Positions 47,371 through 56,847 of a stretch of DNA of 64,000 nucleotides are shown piece by piece; the stretch's first letter is position 1; every line of letters begins with the position of its first letter. Source of the DNA: Chromatiaceae bacterium (lineage in GTDB: Bacteria > Pseudomonadota > Gammaproteobacteria > Chromatiales > Chromatiaceae); assembly GCA_016714645.1 (NCBI GenBank), contig JADKCI010000002.1, positions 62,001 to 126,000 on the forward strand, read 5' to 3'. The notes beneath the pieces were generated by a model. The model had not been told where the DNA came from. It saw nothing but the letters and a program-made list of their open reading frames with translations, and did not search any database. The translations under genes and the position numbers were made by a program.

Positions 47371-47637
47371 TCATAGCGGCGCAATTTTGTAAGGCTTTTC
47401 CTCGTTAATAGCCAACTCCCAATCAGCCATCAATTCATCTCTGTGAAGCTCGATCCAAGCCTGTACGAGACGGAGTTGCTTCCTCGGTAACTCGCCTGCT
47501 AAAACCTCCCCATCCGCTATGTCCATGGAAGCCTCGTATTCGGCATACTTGGCATGAATATGGGGTAAATTATGCTGAATATTATCAAGAAGGTACATCT
47601 TGATGATGATTCCGTAAAACATCGATATTATCGGCAT
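47371..47637 (-). CDS. DUF4160 domain-containing protein
   Basis: An 88-residue protein starting MPIISMFYGIIIKMYLLDN, with the DUF4160 features HNLPHIHAKYAEYEASMDIADGE and GELPRKQLRLVQAWIELHRDEL. DUF4160 proteins are usually encoded just before a DUF2442 gene, as here, and the pair has been proposed to act as a small toxin-antitoxin-like module. Activity is unproven. ATG 47637 is preferred to the TTG two codons upstream. The region is markedly richer in A+T than the flanking genes. Confidence 0.88.
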   Translation of the reverse strand: MPIISMFYGIIIKMYLLDNIQHNLPHIHAKYAEYEASMDIADGEVLAGELPRKQLRLVQAWIELHRDELMADWELAINEEKPYKIAPL

Positions 47638-48296
47638 GACCAATTCTCAAGCTGGATAATGAGTCAAATATAACCGAACCTTAAGGTTGCGGCAGGTAGG
47701 GTACGAGATTACCTCTGCCATAGGGACGTCGGTTCCCCGGCGCTCTAGCGCAGGCCCGGACCTGGGGGTTTCCCGCACTCGGTTCTTCGGATGTTCCCGC
47801 TTCTCCCAAGCAAACTTAAACGCTTTTCCCGGCACTGGGCAAGCGGAATTGCCGCCCGCGCGCCTGGCCTCTCCCTCACGCTCCCTAGACCCGAAGTTCG
47901 GCGGCGTCCCGCCAACTTCGTCGCCCTAGCCCGGTAACGCGTGGGCCCGGGGGTGCGGTCACCCTCAGCCGTTCGAGTAGCACTTCGGACAGGGATAGCC
48001 GATGAAGGTGTCGATTTTCGGTCGCGCGACTCCTTGGCCGGCCGAGGTATTTGTTAGGATTCCGCGAAATTCCTCTGACCAGACCCCAATAATCCCGGTT
48101 CATGCTGCTACTATTCAGTTCCCGGAGGTCGGCGGATCTGGCCTTGGCCAGTTCACCGGGATATCTGGCAAGGATGCCGCCCCGTGACCCGGCTGGGGAT
48201 GGGGCTGGCAGGTGTGAAACGCCCCCATCCATCCTAAAATATTGAGACAACCTGGCGTGGTCCCAGTCCAGGTCAACAGACCGGAGAATCAAGAAA
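47638..48296. other. Gene-free region between the DUF4160 pair and the NDUFA9-like gene
   Basis: About 660 bp without a supported gene. A hairpin at 47892-47920 (CGAAGTT-c-GGCGG with CCGCC-AACTTCG) lies near the middle. The open frames here have no recognisable family signature and look fortuitous or decayed. The stretch could be a remnant of an element or a family-specific intergenic repeat. Confidence 0.5.
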
Positions 48297-49223
48297 ATGA
48301 AAGTCAGCCTGATCGGTGGCACCGGATTTGTCGGCTCCCATATCGTCCCGGCGCTGATCGCTGCCGGACATGTGCCGCGCCTCTTGATGCGTAAACCCGA
48401 GAGCGGGCAGGGCCTACCGCTGGATCGCTGCGAGGTGGTCTTGGGCGATGTGGAGGACCTGGGGGCGGTGACCCAGTGCGTCACGGGCGCCGACGCCGTC
48501 ATCTATTTGATTGGATTACTGCGGGAATTTCCATCCCGTGGGATCAGTTTCGAGGGGCTCCAGTCGCGTGGCGTCGCCCTGACCCTCTCGGCCTGCAACC
48601 TGAAGGGCGTCGGGCGCTTCCTGCTCATGAGCGCCAATGGCGTCAAGCCGGATGGTACCGCCTACCAAAGCACCAAGTTTCGGGCGGAGGAGGCGGTCAA
48701 GGCCTCGGGTTTGCGCTGGACCATCTTCCGGCCCTCCGTCATCTTCGGCAGGCCCCAGGGGCGGATGGAGTTCTGTACCCAGTTGCGCCGGGACATCATC
48801 GATACTCCGCTCCCGGCGCCGCTCTTCTACCCGGGCCTCTTGCCCATGGGGGCTGGTAGTTTCCAGCTCGCCCCCGTGGCGGTGGAGGACGTGGCTCAGG
48901 CCTACGTCCGGGCCCTCGCCAAGCCGGAGACCGAGGGTCGTACCTTCGAACTGTGCGGGCCGGAACCGAAAAGCTGGCGGGAGATTCTGGAGACCATCGC
49001 CGCCGCGGTGGGTAAGCACAAAATGATGCTGCCGGCGCCCGCCCTGGGGGTCAAGACGGCCGCCGCTTTGTTCGATCGCTTCCCCTGGTTTCCCATCACG
49101 CGGGACCAGATCACCATGCTGCTGGAAGGCAATGTCTGCGCGGAGGCGAGCGCCTACCCCCTGTTAGGCATCCAGCCCCAGGCCTTCACCGTCGCCAGCC
49201 TGGAATATCTGAAAGAAAACTGA
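48297..49223 (+). CDS. Atypical SDR, complex I NDUFA9-like NAD(P)H-binding protein
   Basis: A 308-residue atypical short-chain dehydrogenase with the NAD(P) motif VSLIGGTGFVGSHIVPAL at the N-terminus and the reading RFLLMSANGVKPDGTAYQSTKF near residue 105. The typical SDR catalytic Tyr-Lys pair appears as YQSTK. Homology to the NDUFA9 group suggests a quinone or lipid-linked role rather than a classical dehydrogenase. It stands alone downstream of the gene-free stretch, with its leader containing AGGT before the ATG at 48297. Confidence 0.85.
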   Translation: MKVSLIGGTGFVGSHIVPALIAAGHVPRLLMRKPESGQGLPLDRCEVVLGDVEDLGAVTQCVTGADAVIYLIGLLREFPSRGISFEGLQSRGVALTLSACNLKGVGRFLLMSANGVKPDGTAYQSTKFRAEEAVKASGLRWTIFRPSVIFGRPQGRMEFCTQLRRDIIDTPLPAPLFYPGLLPMGAGSFQLAPVAVEDVAQAYVRALAKPETEGRTFELCGPEPKSWREILETIAAAVGKHKMMLPAPALGVKTAAALFDRFPWFPITRDQITMLLEGNVCAEASAYPLLGIQPQAFTVASLEYLKEN

Positions 49224-49355
49224 CAGCTGCCGGCGATCTGGGTCATGGCGGCGATTCGCGGGGCGTGCCGCCGGCCTCCTTTAATTTCACCAATGATCGG
49301 CGGCGTACCCTGGGGTGTGCCCCGGCAGACACCCTGGAGAGGGGTTGGAGCGACC

Positions 49356-50684
49356 TTGTCGAAATCGAAACGCAAACCCCTGCCGGCGGAACCCGTCGAG
49401 GTAATGATCGAGTCCCTGACCCACGAGGGCCGGGGGCTGGCCCGGGTCGAGGGCAAGGCCGTCTTTGTCGATGGCGCCCTAGCGGGGGAGCGGGTTCGCT
49501 TCCGCTACACCCGGCTGCAGCGCCATTTCGACGAGGGTCGGGTGGTGGAGGTGCTGGAGCCCTCGCCCCAGCGCGTGACACCCCTCTGTTCCCACTTTGG
49601 GGTCTGCGGCGGTTGCAGCCTGCAACATCAGGCCCCGGAGGCCCAGATTGCCATGAAGCAGGAGATCCTGGCGGATGTGCTGCGTCGCATCGGCGGGGTC
49701 GCGCCGGAGCGCTGGCTGCCACCCTTGGCGGCGGGGCATTGGGGCTATCGCCGCAAGGCGCGGGTGGGGGTCCGCTATGTGGCCAAGAAGGGTAAAACCC
49801 TGGTGGGCTTTCGTGAGCGGGGCTCGGGCTTTCTCGCCGACTTGACGCGTTGCGAGGTACTGCACCCGGATGTGGGTGAGCGGATCCAGGCCCTGGCCGA
49901 ACTGGTGGACGGGCTGAGCATCCGCGACCAGGTGCCGCAGATCGAGATCGCCAAGGGCGAGGGGCCCTGTGTCCTGGTGTTTCGGGTGCTGGCGGCCCCC
50001 TCCGCGGCGGACCTGGCGCGTTTGGAGACCTTTGCCGCCGCGCATGAGGTGCGGGTCTATCTTCAGGACGGCGGCCTCGAGACCATCCGCCCCCTGCCGG
50101 GCCAGGCGGTCGATCTGCATTACCGCCTGCCGGACTTCGGGGTCCAGATCCACTTCGAGCCCTCCGACTTCACCCAGGTCAATCTGGAACTGAACCGCCT
50201 CATGGTGCGGCGGGCGGTGGACCTCCTCGACCCAGGTCCCGAGGAACGGGTGCTGGATCTCTTCTGTGGTCTGGGCAATTTTACCCTGCCCCTGGCGCGG
50301 CGCGCGGGTGGGGTCGTGGGTGTGGAGGGTGACGCCGGCCTGGTTGAGCGCGCCCGGCGCAATGCCCAGGCTAACGGCATCGAGAACGCGACTTTTCAGG
50401 TCGCCGACCTTTATAGCGCCAACGTCGCCATGCCCTGGGCTGGCGACCGTTTCGACAAGGCCCTGCTGGACCCGCCCCGGGCCGGCGCCCTGCAAGTTCT
50501 GGATTATCTGCCAGCCTTGGGCGTCCGGCGGCTGGTCTATGTCTCCTGTTTTCCCGCCACCCTGGCCCGCGACGCCGAGCGCCTGGTGAAGGGCCTCGGC
50601 TATCGCCTGCTGGAGGCGGGGGCCATGGATATGTTCCCGCACACCGCCCATCTGGAGTCCATGGCGGTGTTCGAGCGGCCCTGA
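49356..50684 (+). CDS. rlmD: 23S rRNA (uracil(1939)-C5)-methyltransferase
   Basis: RlmD methylates U1939 of 23S rRNA. The 442-residue protein has an N-terminal TRAM domain, Fe-S cluster cysteines in CSHFGVCGGCSLQHQ (near residues 80-95) and LTRCEVLHP, and the SAM motif VLDLFCGLGNFTLPLA near residue 305. The catalytic region is LLDPPRAGA, with YVSCFPATLARD. TTG at 49356 (MSKSKRKPLPAEP) is chosen because GGAG lies 5 nt before it and no ATG/GTG sits at that point, while the longer in-frame extension is rejected. GTG or ATG starts further in (MIESLTHEG) are possible. Confidence 0.93.
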   Translation: MSKSKRKPLPAEPVEVMIESLTHEGRGLARVEGKAVFVDGALAGERVRFRYTRLQRHFDEGRVVEVLEPSPQRVTPLCSHFGVCGGCSLQHQAPEAQIAMKQEILADVLRRIGGVAPERWLPPLAAGHWGYRRKARVGVRYVAKKGKTLVGFRERGSGFLADLTRCEVLHPDVGERIQALAELVDGLSIRDQVPQIEIAKGEGPCVLVFRVLAAPSAADLARLETFAAAHEVRVYLQDGGLETIRPLPGQAVDLHYRLPDFGVQIHFEPSDFTQVNLELNRLMVRRAVDLLDPGPEERVLDLFCGLGNFTLPLARRAGGVVGVEGDAGLVERARRNAQANGIENATFQVADLYSANVAMPWAGDRFDKALLDPPRAGALQVLDYLPALGVRRLVYVSCFPATLARDAERLVKGLGYRLLEAGAMDMFPHTAHLESMAVFERP

Positions 50685-50772
50685 TGCCGACACCAGCAGG
50701 CCGGCGACGGTCTTGGTGGTAGCCGTCCCTTTTCTTCACCTCCATCCACAACATCCGGAGTTTGTCTGAATC

Positions 50773-51240
50773 ATGCCCGTTGAAATAGAGCGCAAGTTTC
50801 TGGTCGAAGGCGATGCCTGGCGTGGCCAGGTGGCCTCCGAGTCCCACATCATGCAGGGTTATCTCGCCAGTAGCCCGGAGGTGACGGTGCGGGTCAGGGT
50901 CAAGGGCGATCAGGCCTTTCTGACCATCAAGGGGGAGTCGCGGGGCGTGACGCGCAGTGAATACGAATACCCCATCCCGGTGGTGGATGCGGAGGAGATG
51001 CTCCGCGATCTGGCGGTCCTGCCACCCATCGACAAGGTCCGCCACCGCATCCCCCTCAATGGGCATGTCTGGGAGCTGGATGTCTTCGCCGGCGAGAACG
51101 CGGGTCTGGTGATGGCGGAGATCGAGTTGTCGGCGGAAGACGAGGCCTTTGTCATGCCCGATTGGGCGGGCCAGGAGGTTTCGGATGATACCCGCTACTT
51201 CAACGTCAATCTGGCCAAGAATCCCTATCGGCGTTGGTGA
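50773..51240 (+). CDS. CYTH domain protein, probable inorganic triphosphatase
   Basis: A 155-residue CYTH/TTM tunnel enzyme starting MPVEIERKFLVEGDAW, with ExExK in EIERK and the charged strands VTVRVRVKGDQAFLTIKG and DVFAGENAGLVMAEIEL. Bacterial single-domain members such as NeuTTM hydrolyse tripolyphosphate. The start at 50773 fits exactly. The next gene starts within its stop codon (GTGA overlap). Confidence 0.9.
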   Translation: MPVEIERKFLVEGDAWRGQVASESHIMQGYLASSPEVTVRVRVKGDQAFLTIKGESRGVTRSEYEYPIPVVDAEEMLRDLAVLPPIDKVRHRIPLNGHVWELDVFAGENAGLVMAEIELSAEDEAFVMPDWAGQEVSDDTRYFNVNLAKNPYRRW

Positions 51241-52793
51241 TATCGTTCTGGCGGCGGCTCGCCAGGGGTCGCGGCCATGCGCCGCCGCCCCGTCCTGGGC
51301 TGGCCTGCCTGCTGGTCCTGGCGGTGGTTGGCTGCGGGTGCGAGGCCGGCGACCTCCCCATCCGCATGGGCCTGGCCGGCCCCCCCCGTAACCTGGACCC
51401 GCGGCTGGCCACCGATGCCACCTCCGAGCGGGTCAATCGCCTCCTCTATCGCCGACTGACGACCTTCGACTCCGAGTCCCTACCCTCGCCCGAACTGGCG
51501 CGCTGGGACGCGCTGTCGCCCACCCATTACCGCTTCACCCTGGGGGCGGAGGGGCGAGACTTCAGCGACGGTAGCCGCTTGACCAGCGCGGACGTCAAGG
51601 CCACCTTTGACTCGGTGCGGGACCCGGCGACCGCCTCCCCCCACCGGGCTACTCTGGCGACCATCGCCGAGATCACCACCGAGGGACCGGATCTTCTGGA
51701 CTTCCATCTACGCGAGCCCGATCCCCTCTTTCCCGCCTATCTGGGCATGGGCATCCTGCCGGCGGCCCTGATCCAATCCGGTCATCCCTTTGCGGAGGCG
51801 CCGGTGGGCAGCGGGCCCCTGCGCTTCGAATCCTGGCCCCAGCCAGGCCGGCTGGTCCTGAGGCGCCAGCGGGATGGGCAAGTCCTGGAACTGCTGGCGG
51901 TCAAGGACCCCAATGTCCGGGTCATGAAGCTGCTGCGCGGCGAGATCGATCTGTTGCAGAACGACCTCTCGCCGGAGTTGATCGGCTTTCTGCGCGGTCG
52001 GGACGAGGTCCGGGTGGAACGGGCGCCCGGGGTCAATTTCTCCTATCTCGGCTTCAATTTGGAGGACCCGGTGACGGGGCTGCCTCAGGTGCGTCAGGCC
52101 CTGGCGCACGCTATCGACCGCGATGAGATCCTGCGCTACCTCCTCCAGGGCGACGGCCGCCTGGCGACAGGCCTGTTCCCGCCGGAACACTGGGCCGCCA
52201 GCCGGGATCTCCCCTCCCCCATCTTTGACCCGGACCGTGCCCGCGCCTTGCTGGCGGAGGTCGGCTATGGTCCGGAACGGCCCCTGCACCTGAGCTACAA
52301 GACCTCCAGCGACCCCTTTCGCATCCGCTTCGCCACCATCATCCAGGCCCAGTTGGCGCGGGTGGGCATCGAGGCGCGCATCCAGAGCTACGACTGGGGG
52401 ACCTTCTTTGGCGACATCAAGGCCGGTCGTTTTCAGCTCTATGGCCTGACCTGGGTCGGCATCCGCACCCCGAACATCTTCCGCTACGTCTTCCATAGTG
52501 CCTCGGCGCCGCCGGAGGGGGCCAATCGGGGGCGTTACCGCAACCCAGAGGTTGATCGCCTGATCGAGACCGCCCATGCCGAGCCGGACCTGGGGCGGCA
52601 GGCGGTGCTTTATCGCCAGGTCCAGGCCCTCATCCTCGCGGACCTGCCCTATATCCCCCTCTGGTACGAGGACCAGTTTTACGCGGCCCGCCGCGAGGTT
52701 CGGGGCTACCAACTGGCGCCGGATGGCAACTATGACGCCCTAATGGCGGTCGAACTGGCCGGAGAGACCCTCCCGCGGGCTGGGGTGAAATAG
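51237..52793 (+). CDS. ABC-type peptide substrate-binding lipoprotein (SBP family 5)
   Basis: A 518-residue periplasmic binding protein with an N-terminal signal and lipobox VVGCGCEAG (Cys near residue 34), the SBP_bac_5 opening LDPRLATDATSERVNRLLYRRL, and a middle VRQALAHAIDRDEIL segment. Family members bind peptides, nickel or opines for an ABC importer, but no permease or ATPase gene is adjacent, so the partner is unknown. The GTG at 51237 overlaps the CYTH stop (GTGA), and a TTG one codon upstream is equally in frame. Confidence 0.9.
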   Translation: MISFWRRLARGRGHAPPPRPGLACLLVLAVVGCGCEAGDLPIRMGLAGPPRNLDPRLATDATSERVNRLLYRRLTTFDSESLPSPELARWDALSPTHYRFTLGAEGRDFSDGSRLTSADVKATFDSVRDPATASPHRATLATIAEITTEGPDLLDFHLREPDPLFPAYLGMGILPAALIQSGHPFAEAPVGSGPLRFESWPQPGRLVLRRQRDGQVLELLAVKDPNVRVMKLLRGEIDLLQNDLSPELIGFLRGRDEVRVERAPGVNFSYLGFNLEDPVTGLPQVRQALAHAIDRDEILRYLLQGDGRLATGLFPPEHWAASRDLPSPIFDPDRARALLAEVGYGPERPLHLSYKTSSDPFRIRFATIIQAQLARVGIEARIQSYDWGTFFGDIKAGRFQLYGLTWVGIRTPNIFRYVFHSASAPPEGANRGRYRNPEVDRLIETAHAEPDLGRQAVLYRQVQALILADLPYIPLWYEDQFYAARREVRGYQLAPDGNYDALMAVELAGETLPRAGVK

Positions 52794-52963
52794 CCCGACT
52801 TGTCGCCCCATGCCGTTTTGGCGGGGTCGCGCTAGCCGTCGCGGTTGCCAGCAAGTACCCGGATGGCGGAGATTTTGCATTCCGGAACGTCCCGCCCCCA
52901 TGGCGGTTGCTCAGGTTGCGGATTCCATGGACAATTGGAGCAACTTCAGCCAGGGTAGCCACC

Positions 52964-53494
52964 GTGATCGATCCGGAAGGTTTTCGCCCAAACGTGGGCA
53001 TCATTCTGTGCAACGCCGAGCGCCAGTTGTTCTGGGGCCGGCGTATTGGTCAGAATGCCTGGCAGTTTCCCCAGGGTGGCATTCGCACCGAGGAATCCCC
53101 GCTGGATGCCATGTTTCGCGAACTGGAGGAGGAGGTTGGGCTCCAGCGCCATCAGGTGACCCTGCTGGGCAGCACCCGGGGCTGGTTGCGCTATCGCCTC
53201 CCCAAGCGCTTTATCCGCCACCATTGCGGCCCCGTCTGCATTGGGCAGAAGCAGCGCTGGTTCCTGCTGCGGGTGGATTGCGGCGAGGATGCCTTCTGCC
53301 TCGACCGGTGCCGTAAGCCGGAATTCGATGGCTGGCGCTGGGTGCGTTACTGGCAGCCCCTGCGCGAGGTGGTCTATTTCAAGCGCCACGTTTACGAACA
53401 GGCGCTTGATGAGTTAAGCCCCCTCCTCTATCCGGAAGGGGTACCCGAGCGGCATTGGCCCTTGTCCCGGCTAGACCAGAATCCCTTGCTGTAA
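52964..53494 (+). CDS. rppH: RNA pyrophosphohydrolase
   Basis: RppH removes pyrophosphate from the 5' end of mRNA, starting decay. The 176-residue Nudix protein matches E. coli RppH in length and opening (MIDPEGFRPNVGIILCNAER). The Nudix box is GGIRTEESPLDAMFRELEEEVGL. The GTG at 52964 gives this start, and an upstream in-frame extension is unlike the family. ptsP follows after about 175 bp, the common rppH-ptsP order. Confidence 0.95.
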   Translation: MIDPEGFRPNVGIILCNAERQLFWGRRIGQNAWQFPQGGIRTEESPLDAMFRELEEEVGLQRHQVTLLGSTRGWLRYRLPKRFIRHHCGPVCIGQKQRWFLLRVDCGEDAFCLDRCRKPEFDGWRWVRYWQPLREVVYFKRHVYEQALDELSPLLYPEGVPERHWPLSRLDQNPLL

Positions 53495-53669
53495 CTGCTG
53501 AGGGGTGTTGGCGTGAGCCCTCACCGGGCCGTATGTCTTCGTCAAGAGCACTCACGCATTGAGATGTGAATTATCCACGGATTAGCCAGGCTTGGAGCGC
53601 GCGGCCCACCACGCCATCGCCCTTGACTAATTTCCCCGTCACGGACCCTTTTCCCCGGATGCTGTTTTC

Positions 53670-55934
53670 ATGCTGGAGCAACTTCTTCGTATCGTCCAAG
53701 AGGTCAACGAGGCCCCCGATCTCGAAAAGGCCCTGGCCATCATCGTTCGCCGGGTCAAGAAGACCGTCGGTGCCGATGTCTGCTCCGTCTATCTCAGTGA
53801 CTTTGACAAGCGCGAGCAGGTGCTGCAGGCCACCGACGGCCTCAACCGCTCCGCGGTCGGACGGGTGCGACTGCCGCTAAACCGGGGCCTGATCGGTCTG
53901 GTCAGCGAGCGCGCCGAACTGGTGAATCTGGATGACGCCTCCACCCACCCCCGATACCTGTTCATCCATGAGACGGGCGAGAAACGCTATCGGGGCTTCC
54001 TGGGCGTGCCCATCATCCAGAACCGTCGGGTGCTGGGGGTCCTGGTCCTGCGCCACCGCGAGGCGCGCCGCTTCGGGGATGACGAAGTCACCCTGGTGGT
54101 CACCATCGCCTCGCAACTGGCGGGGGCCATTACCCATGCCCGCGCCAGTGGCGAGTTGGCCCGCCTGCAGGGGGCGGAGGACCTGCCCAATCGTTTTCTC
54201 CAGGGCCTGGCGGCCTCGCCCGGCATCGCCATTGGCACGGCGGTTGTGGTCTATCCCCTGGCGGATCTGGATGCGGTACCCGACCGTGTGGCGCAGGACC
54301 CCGCCCATGAGGAGGCGGCCTTCCGCGAGGCTGTCGCCGCCGTGGTGCGTGAGATCGACCATTTCGCCAAGCGTTCCGCTCGGTCCCTGCGCCCGGAGGA
54401 TCGCGCCATCTTCGATGCCTGGCGCCTCATGTTGGAGAGCGATATTTTGCTGGATGGCACGGTGGAGCAAATCCGGGCCGGCAACTGGGCCCCAGGCGCC
54501 CTGCGCCACGTTATCGCCGAGCATGCGCGCGTCTTCCAGGCCATGGATGACCCCTATCTGCGCGAACGCGCCTCGGATGTCCGCGACCTGGGCCGGCGTA
54601 TTCTGATGCACCTGCAGAATGTGGAACCCCGGCATGTCACCTATGGCCCGGAGACCATCCTGGTGGGTGAGGAGATCAGCGCCATGCAGCTGGCCGCCGT
54701 GCCCCGTGAATCTTTGGCGGGCATTGTGTCGATCAAGGGCTCCAGTTCCTCCCACATCGCCATCCTCGCCCGCGGCCTGGGCGTACCCGTGGCCATGGGC
54801 GTGGCCGATTTGCCGGTGGGTCGCCTGGAGGGCAAGGAGGTGGTGGTGGATGGCTACCGTGGCCGCGTCTATCTTGCCCCCGGTCCGGTGGTGCGGGCGG
54901 AATATCAACGTCTGCGCGATGACGACCTGGCCCTCACCAACGAGTTGGAAAATTTGCGGCCCCTGCCCTCGGAGACCCCCGACGGCTATACCGTGCCACT
55001 CTTTCTGAACAGCGGCCTGGTATCGGAAAATCGCCCCATCGGTATCGAGCAGGCCGACGGCATTGGCCTATATCGAACCGAGTTGCCCTTCCTGGTGCGG
55101 GACCGTTTCCCCGGGGAGGCGTCGCAGTACAGCAATTACCGGCAGGTGCTGGAAACCTTCCACCCCCGCCCGGTGACCATCCGCACCCTCGACATCGGCG
55201 GCGACAAGCCCTTGCCCTATTTCCCCATCGAGGAGTCCAATCCCTTTCTGGGCTGGCGAGGTATTCGCATTACCCTGGACCACCCGGATATCTTCCTCAC
55301 TCAGGTCCGCGCCATGCTGCGTGCTAACCTGGGCCTGGGCAACCTGCACCTGCTGCTGCCCATGATCAGCTCGGTTGGGGAGGTGGACGAGGCCAAGCGC
55401 CTGATTCGTCGGGCCCGCGACGAGTTGCTGGAAGATGGTCACGAGATCGAGATGCCGCCATTGGGCGTCATGATCGAAGTGCCCGCGGCGGTCTATCTGA
55501 TCGACGCCCTCGCGCGTCGGGTCGATTTTCTCTCCGTGGGCACCAATGACCTCACCCAGTACCTCTTGGCGGTGGATCGCAATAATTCTCACGTCGCTAA
55601 GCTCTTCGATGAACTCCACCCCGCCGTCCTCAAGGCCCTGGAACTGGTGGTGGCCGGCGCCCGCGCCCATCATCGCGAGGTCAGCATCTGTGGCGAGATG
55701 GCCGGTAATCCCTTGGCCGTGCCGCTCCTTATTGGCATGGGCGTGCATGCCCTGAGCATGAGCGCTGGCAGTCTGTTACGCGTCAAATGGGTGGTGCGCA
55801 ACTTCAGCCGCGCCAAGTCGCGTGAATTGCTGGAGATTGCTCGTCAATGCGAGGATGCGGGCTGTGTGAGGCGGTTGATGATGGAGGCCCTGGAAGAGGT
55901 CGGGCTGATCGGTCTGGTGCGGCCTGGGAAGTGA
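53670..55934 (+). CDS. ptsP: Phosphoenolpyruvate-protein phosphotransferase of the nitrogen PTS (EI-Ntr)
   Basis: PtsP starts the nitrogen phosphotransferase relay, passing phosphate from PEP to NPr, and senses nitrogen or redox state. The 754-residue protein has a GAF domain at about residues 1-150, the phospho-His swivel domain with SSSSHIAILARGLGVPVAMG near residue 355, and the PEP-binding TIM barrel (about 430-720) with RTLDIGGDKPLPYF and SVGTNDLTQYLLAVDRNN. The GAF domain distinguishes it from sugar-PTS EI. The ATG at 53670 fits. It follows rppH. Confidence 0.95.
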   Translation: MLEQLLRIVQEVNEAPDLEKALAIIVRRVKKTVGADVCSVYLSDFDKREQVLQATDGLNRSAVGRVRLPLNRGLIGLVSERAELVNLDDASTHPRYLFIHETGEKRYRGFLGVPIIQNRRVLGVLVLRHREARRFGDDEVTLVVTIASQLAGAITHARASGELARLQGAEDLPNRFLQGLAASPGIAIGTAVVVYPLADLDAVPDRVAQDPAHEEAAFREAVAAVVREIDHFAKRSARSLRPEDRAIFDAWRLMLESDILLDGTVEQIRAGNWAPGALRHVIAEHARVFQAMDDPYLRERASDVRDLGRRILMHLQNVEPRHVTYGPETILVGEEISAMQLAAVPRESLAGIVSIKGSSSSHIAILARGLGVPVAMGVADLPVGRLEGKEVVVDGYRGRVYLAPGPVVRAEYQRLRDDDLALTNELENLRPLPSETPDGYTVPLFLNSGLVSENRPIGIEQADGIGLYRTELPFLVRDRFPGEASQYSNYRQVLETFHPRPVTIRTLDIGGDKPLPYFPIEESNPFLGWRGIRITLDHPDIFLTQVRAMLRANLGLGNLHLLLPMISSVGEVDEAKRLIRRARDELLEDGHEIEMPPLGVMIEVPAAVYLIDALARRVDFLSVGTNDLTQYLLAVDRNNSHVAKLFDELHPAVLKALELVVAGARAHHREVSICGEMAGNPLAVPLLIGMGVHALSMSAGSLLRVKWVVRNFSRAKSRELLEIARQCEDAGCVRRLMMEALEEVGLIGLVRPGK

Positions 55935-56022
55935 CGTTGGGGTCAAGGGGCGGCTGACAGGGCCGCCAAGGCGCTATCACCTTGCCGCCCGGCGCCGCGG
56001 CCTTTATGGAGAGTTAGCCCCC

Positions 56023-56592
56023 ATGGCCATCAAAGCCGACCGCTGGATTCGCCGCATGGTCGCGGAAATGGGCATGATCGAGCCCTTCGAGCCCGGTCAG
56101 GTGCGGGAATCCCCCGCCGGCGACCGTCTCATTTCCTACGGCACCTCCAGCTATGGCTACGATATCCGCTGCGCCGATGAGTTCAAGATCTTCACCAATA
56201 TCAATTCCGCGATCGTCGATCCCAAAAACTTCGACGCCAATAGCTTCGTAGATCTTAAATCCGATGTCTGCATGATCCCCCCGAACTCCTTCGCCCTGGC
56301 CCGCACTGTCGAGTATCTGCGCATCCCCCGCGACGTCCTGGTCATTTGCCTGGGCAAGAGCACCTATGCCCGCTGCGGGATTATCGTCAACGTCACCCCC
56401 CTGGAACCCGAATGGGAAGGCCACGTCACCCTGGAGTTCTCCAATACTACCCCGCTGCCAGCTAAGATCTACGCCAACGAAGGCGTGGCCCAACTTCTCT
56501 TTTTCGAATCCGACGAGGGCTGCGAGACCTCCTACCGCGATCGCGGCGGCAAGTATCAGGGCCAGCGGGGGGTGACCCTGCCAAGACCTTAG
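56023..56592 (+). CDS. dcd: dCTP deaminase
   Basis: Dcd converts dCTP to dUTP, the main route to dUMP in gammaproteobacteria. The 189-residue protein starts MAIKADRWIRRMVAEMGMIE. The catalytic glutamate lies in TPLEPEWEGHVTLEFSN near residue 138, and the GKSTYARCGIIVN strand precedes it. Start and length match the family. It precedes the tRNA-Lys gene. Confidence 0.96.
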   Translation: MAIKADRWIRRMVAEMGMIEPFEPGQVRESPAGDRLISYGTSSYGYDIRCADEFKIFTNINSAIVDPKNFDANSFVDLKSDVCMIPPNSFALARTVEYLRIPRDVLVICLGKSTYARCGIIVNVTPLEPEWEGHVTLEFSNTTPLPAKIYANEGVAQLLFFESDEGCETSYRDRGGKYQGQRGVTLPRP

Positions 56593-56610
56593 GCAGGGCG
56601 TAACCAAAGT

Positions 56611-56639
56611 TTCAAAAAGACCGCGGGTTAGCCTATAAT
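56611..56639 (+). promoter_or_regulatory. Promoter of tRNA-Lys
   Basis: TTCAAA at 56611-56616 and consensus TATAAT at 56634-56639 are separated by 17 bp and lie 13 bp before the mature tRNA. Confidence 0.75.
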
Positions 56640-56651
56640 TCCACTTCTTTC

Positions 56652-56727
56652 GCGCCCTTAGCTCAGTTGGTAGAGCATCTGACTTTTAATCAGGTGGTCG
56701 TGGGTTCGAGCCCCGCAGGGCGCACCA
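56652..56727 (+). tRNA. tRNA-Lys (TTT)
   Basis: A 76-nt cloverleaf with perfect acceptor (GCGCCCT with AGGGCGC), anticodon TTT in CTTTTAA, T-loop TTCGAGC and encoded CCA. It is transcribed alone from the promoter just upstream. Confidence 0.98.
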
Positions 56728-56741
56728 TTTTTCAAACACTT

Positions 56742-56768
56742 AGGCCGCCTTTGCGGCCTTCATTTTTC
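56742..56768 (+). terminator. Terminator after tRNA-Lys
   Basis: A perfect 7-bp stem (AGGCCGC with GCGGCCT, loop CTTT) followed after two bases by a T-run. It lies 14 bp after the tRNA. Confidence 0.85.
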
Positions 56769-56847
56769 GGTGCGGCGGAAAGTGGGCGTTCGCCTTTCCG
56801 CGCCTTCTCCGATGGGTTCCCTACATCCCCCACAGCGGAAATGGCCC

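Noticed and set aside
47885..48502. 205-residue minus-strand frame overlapping the NDUFA9-like gene start
   Set aside because: It runs antisense over a clear SDR start, has no family signature and unlikely composition.
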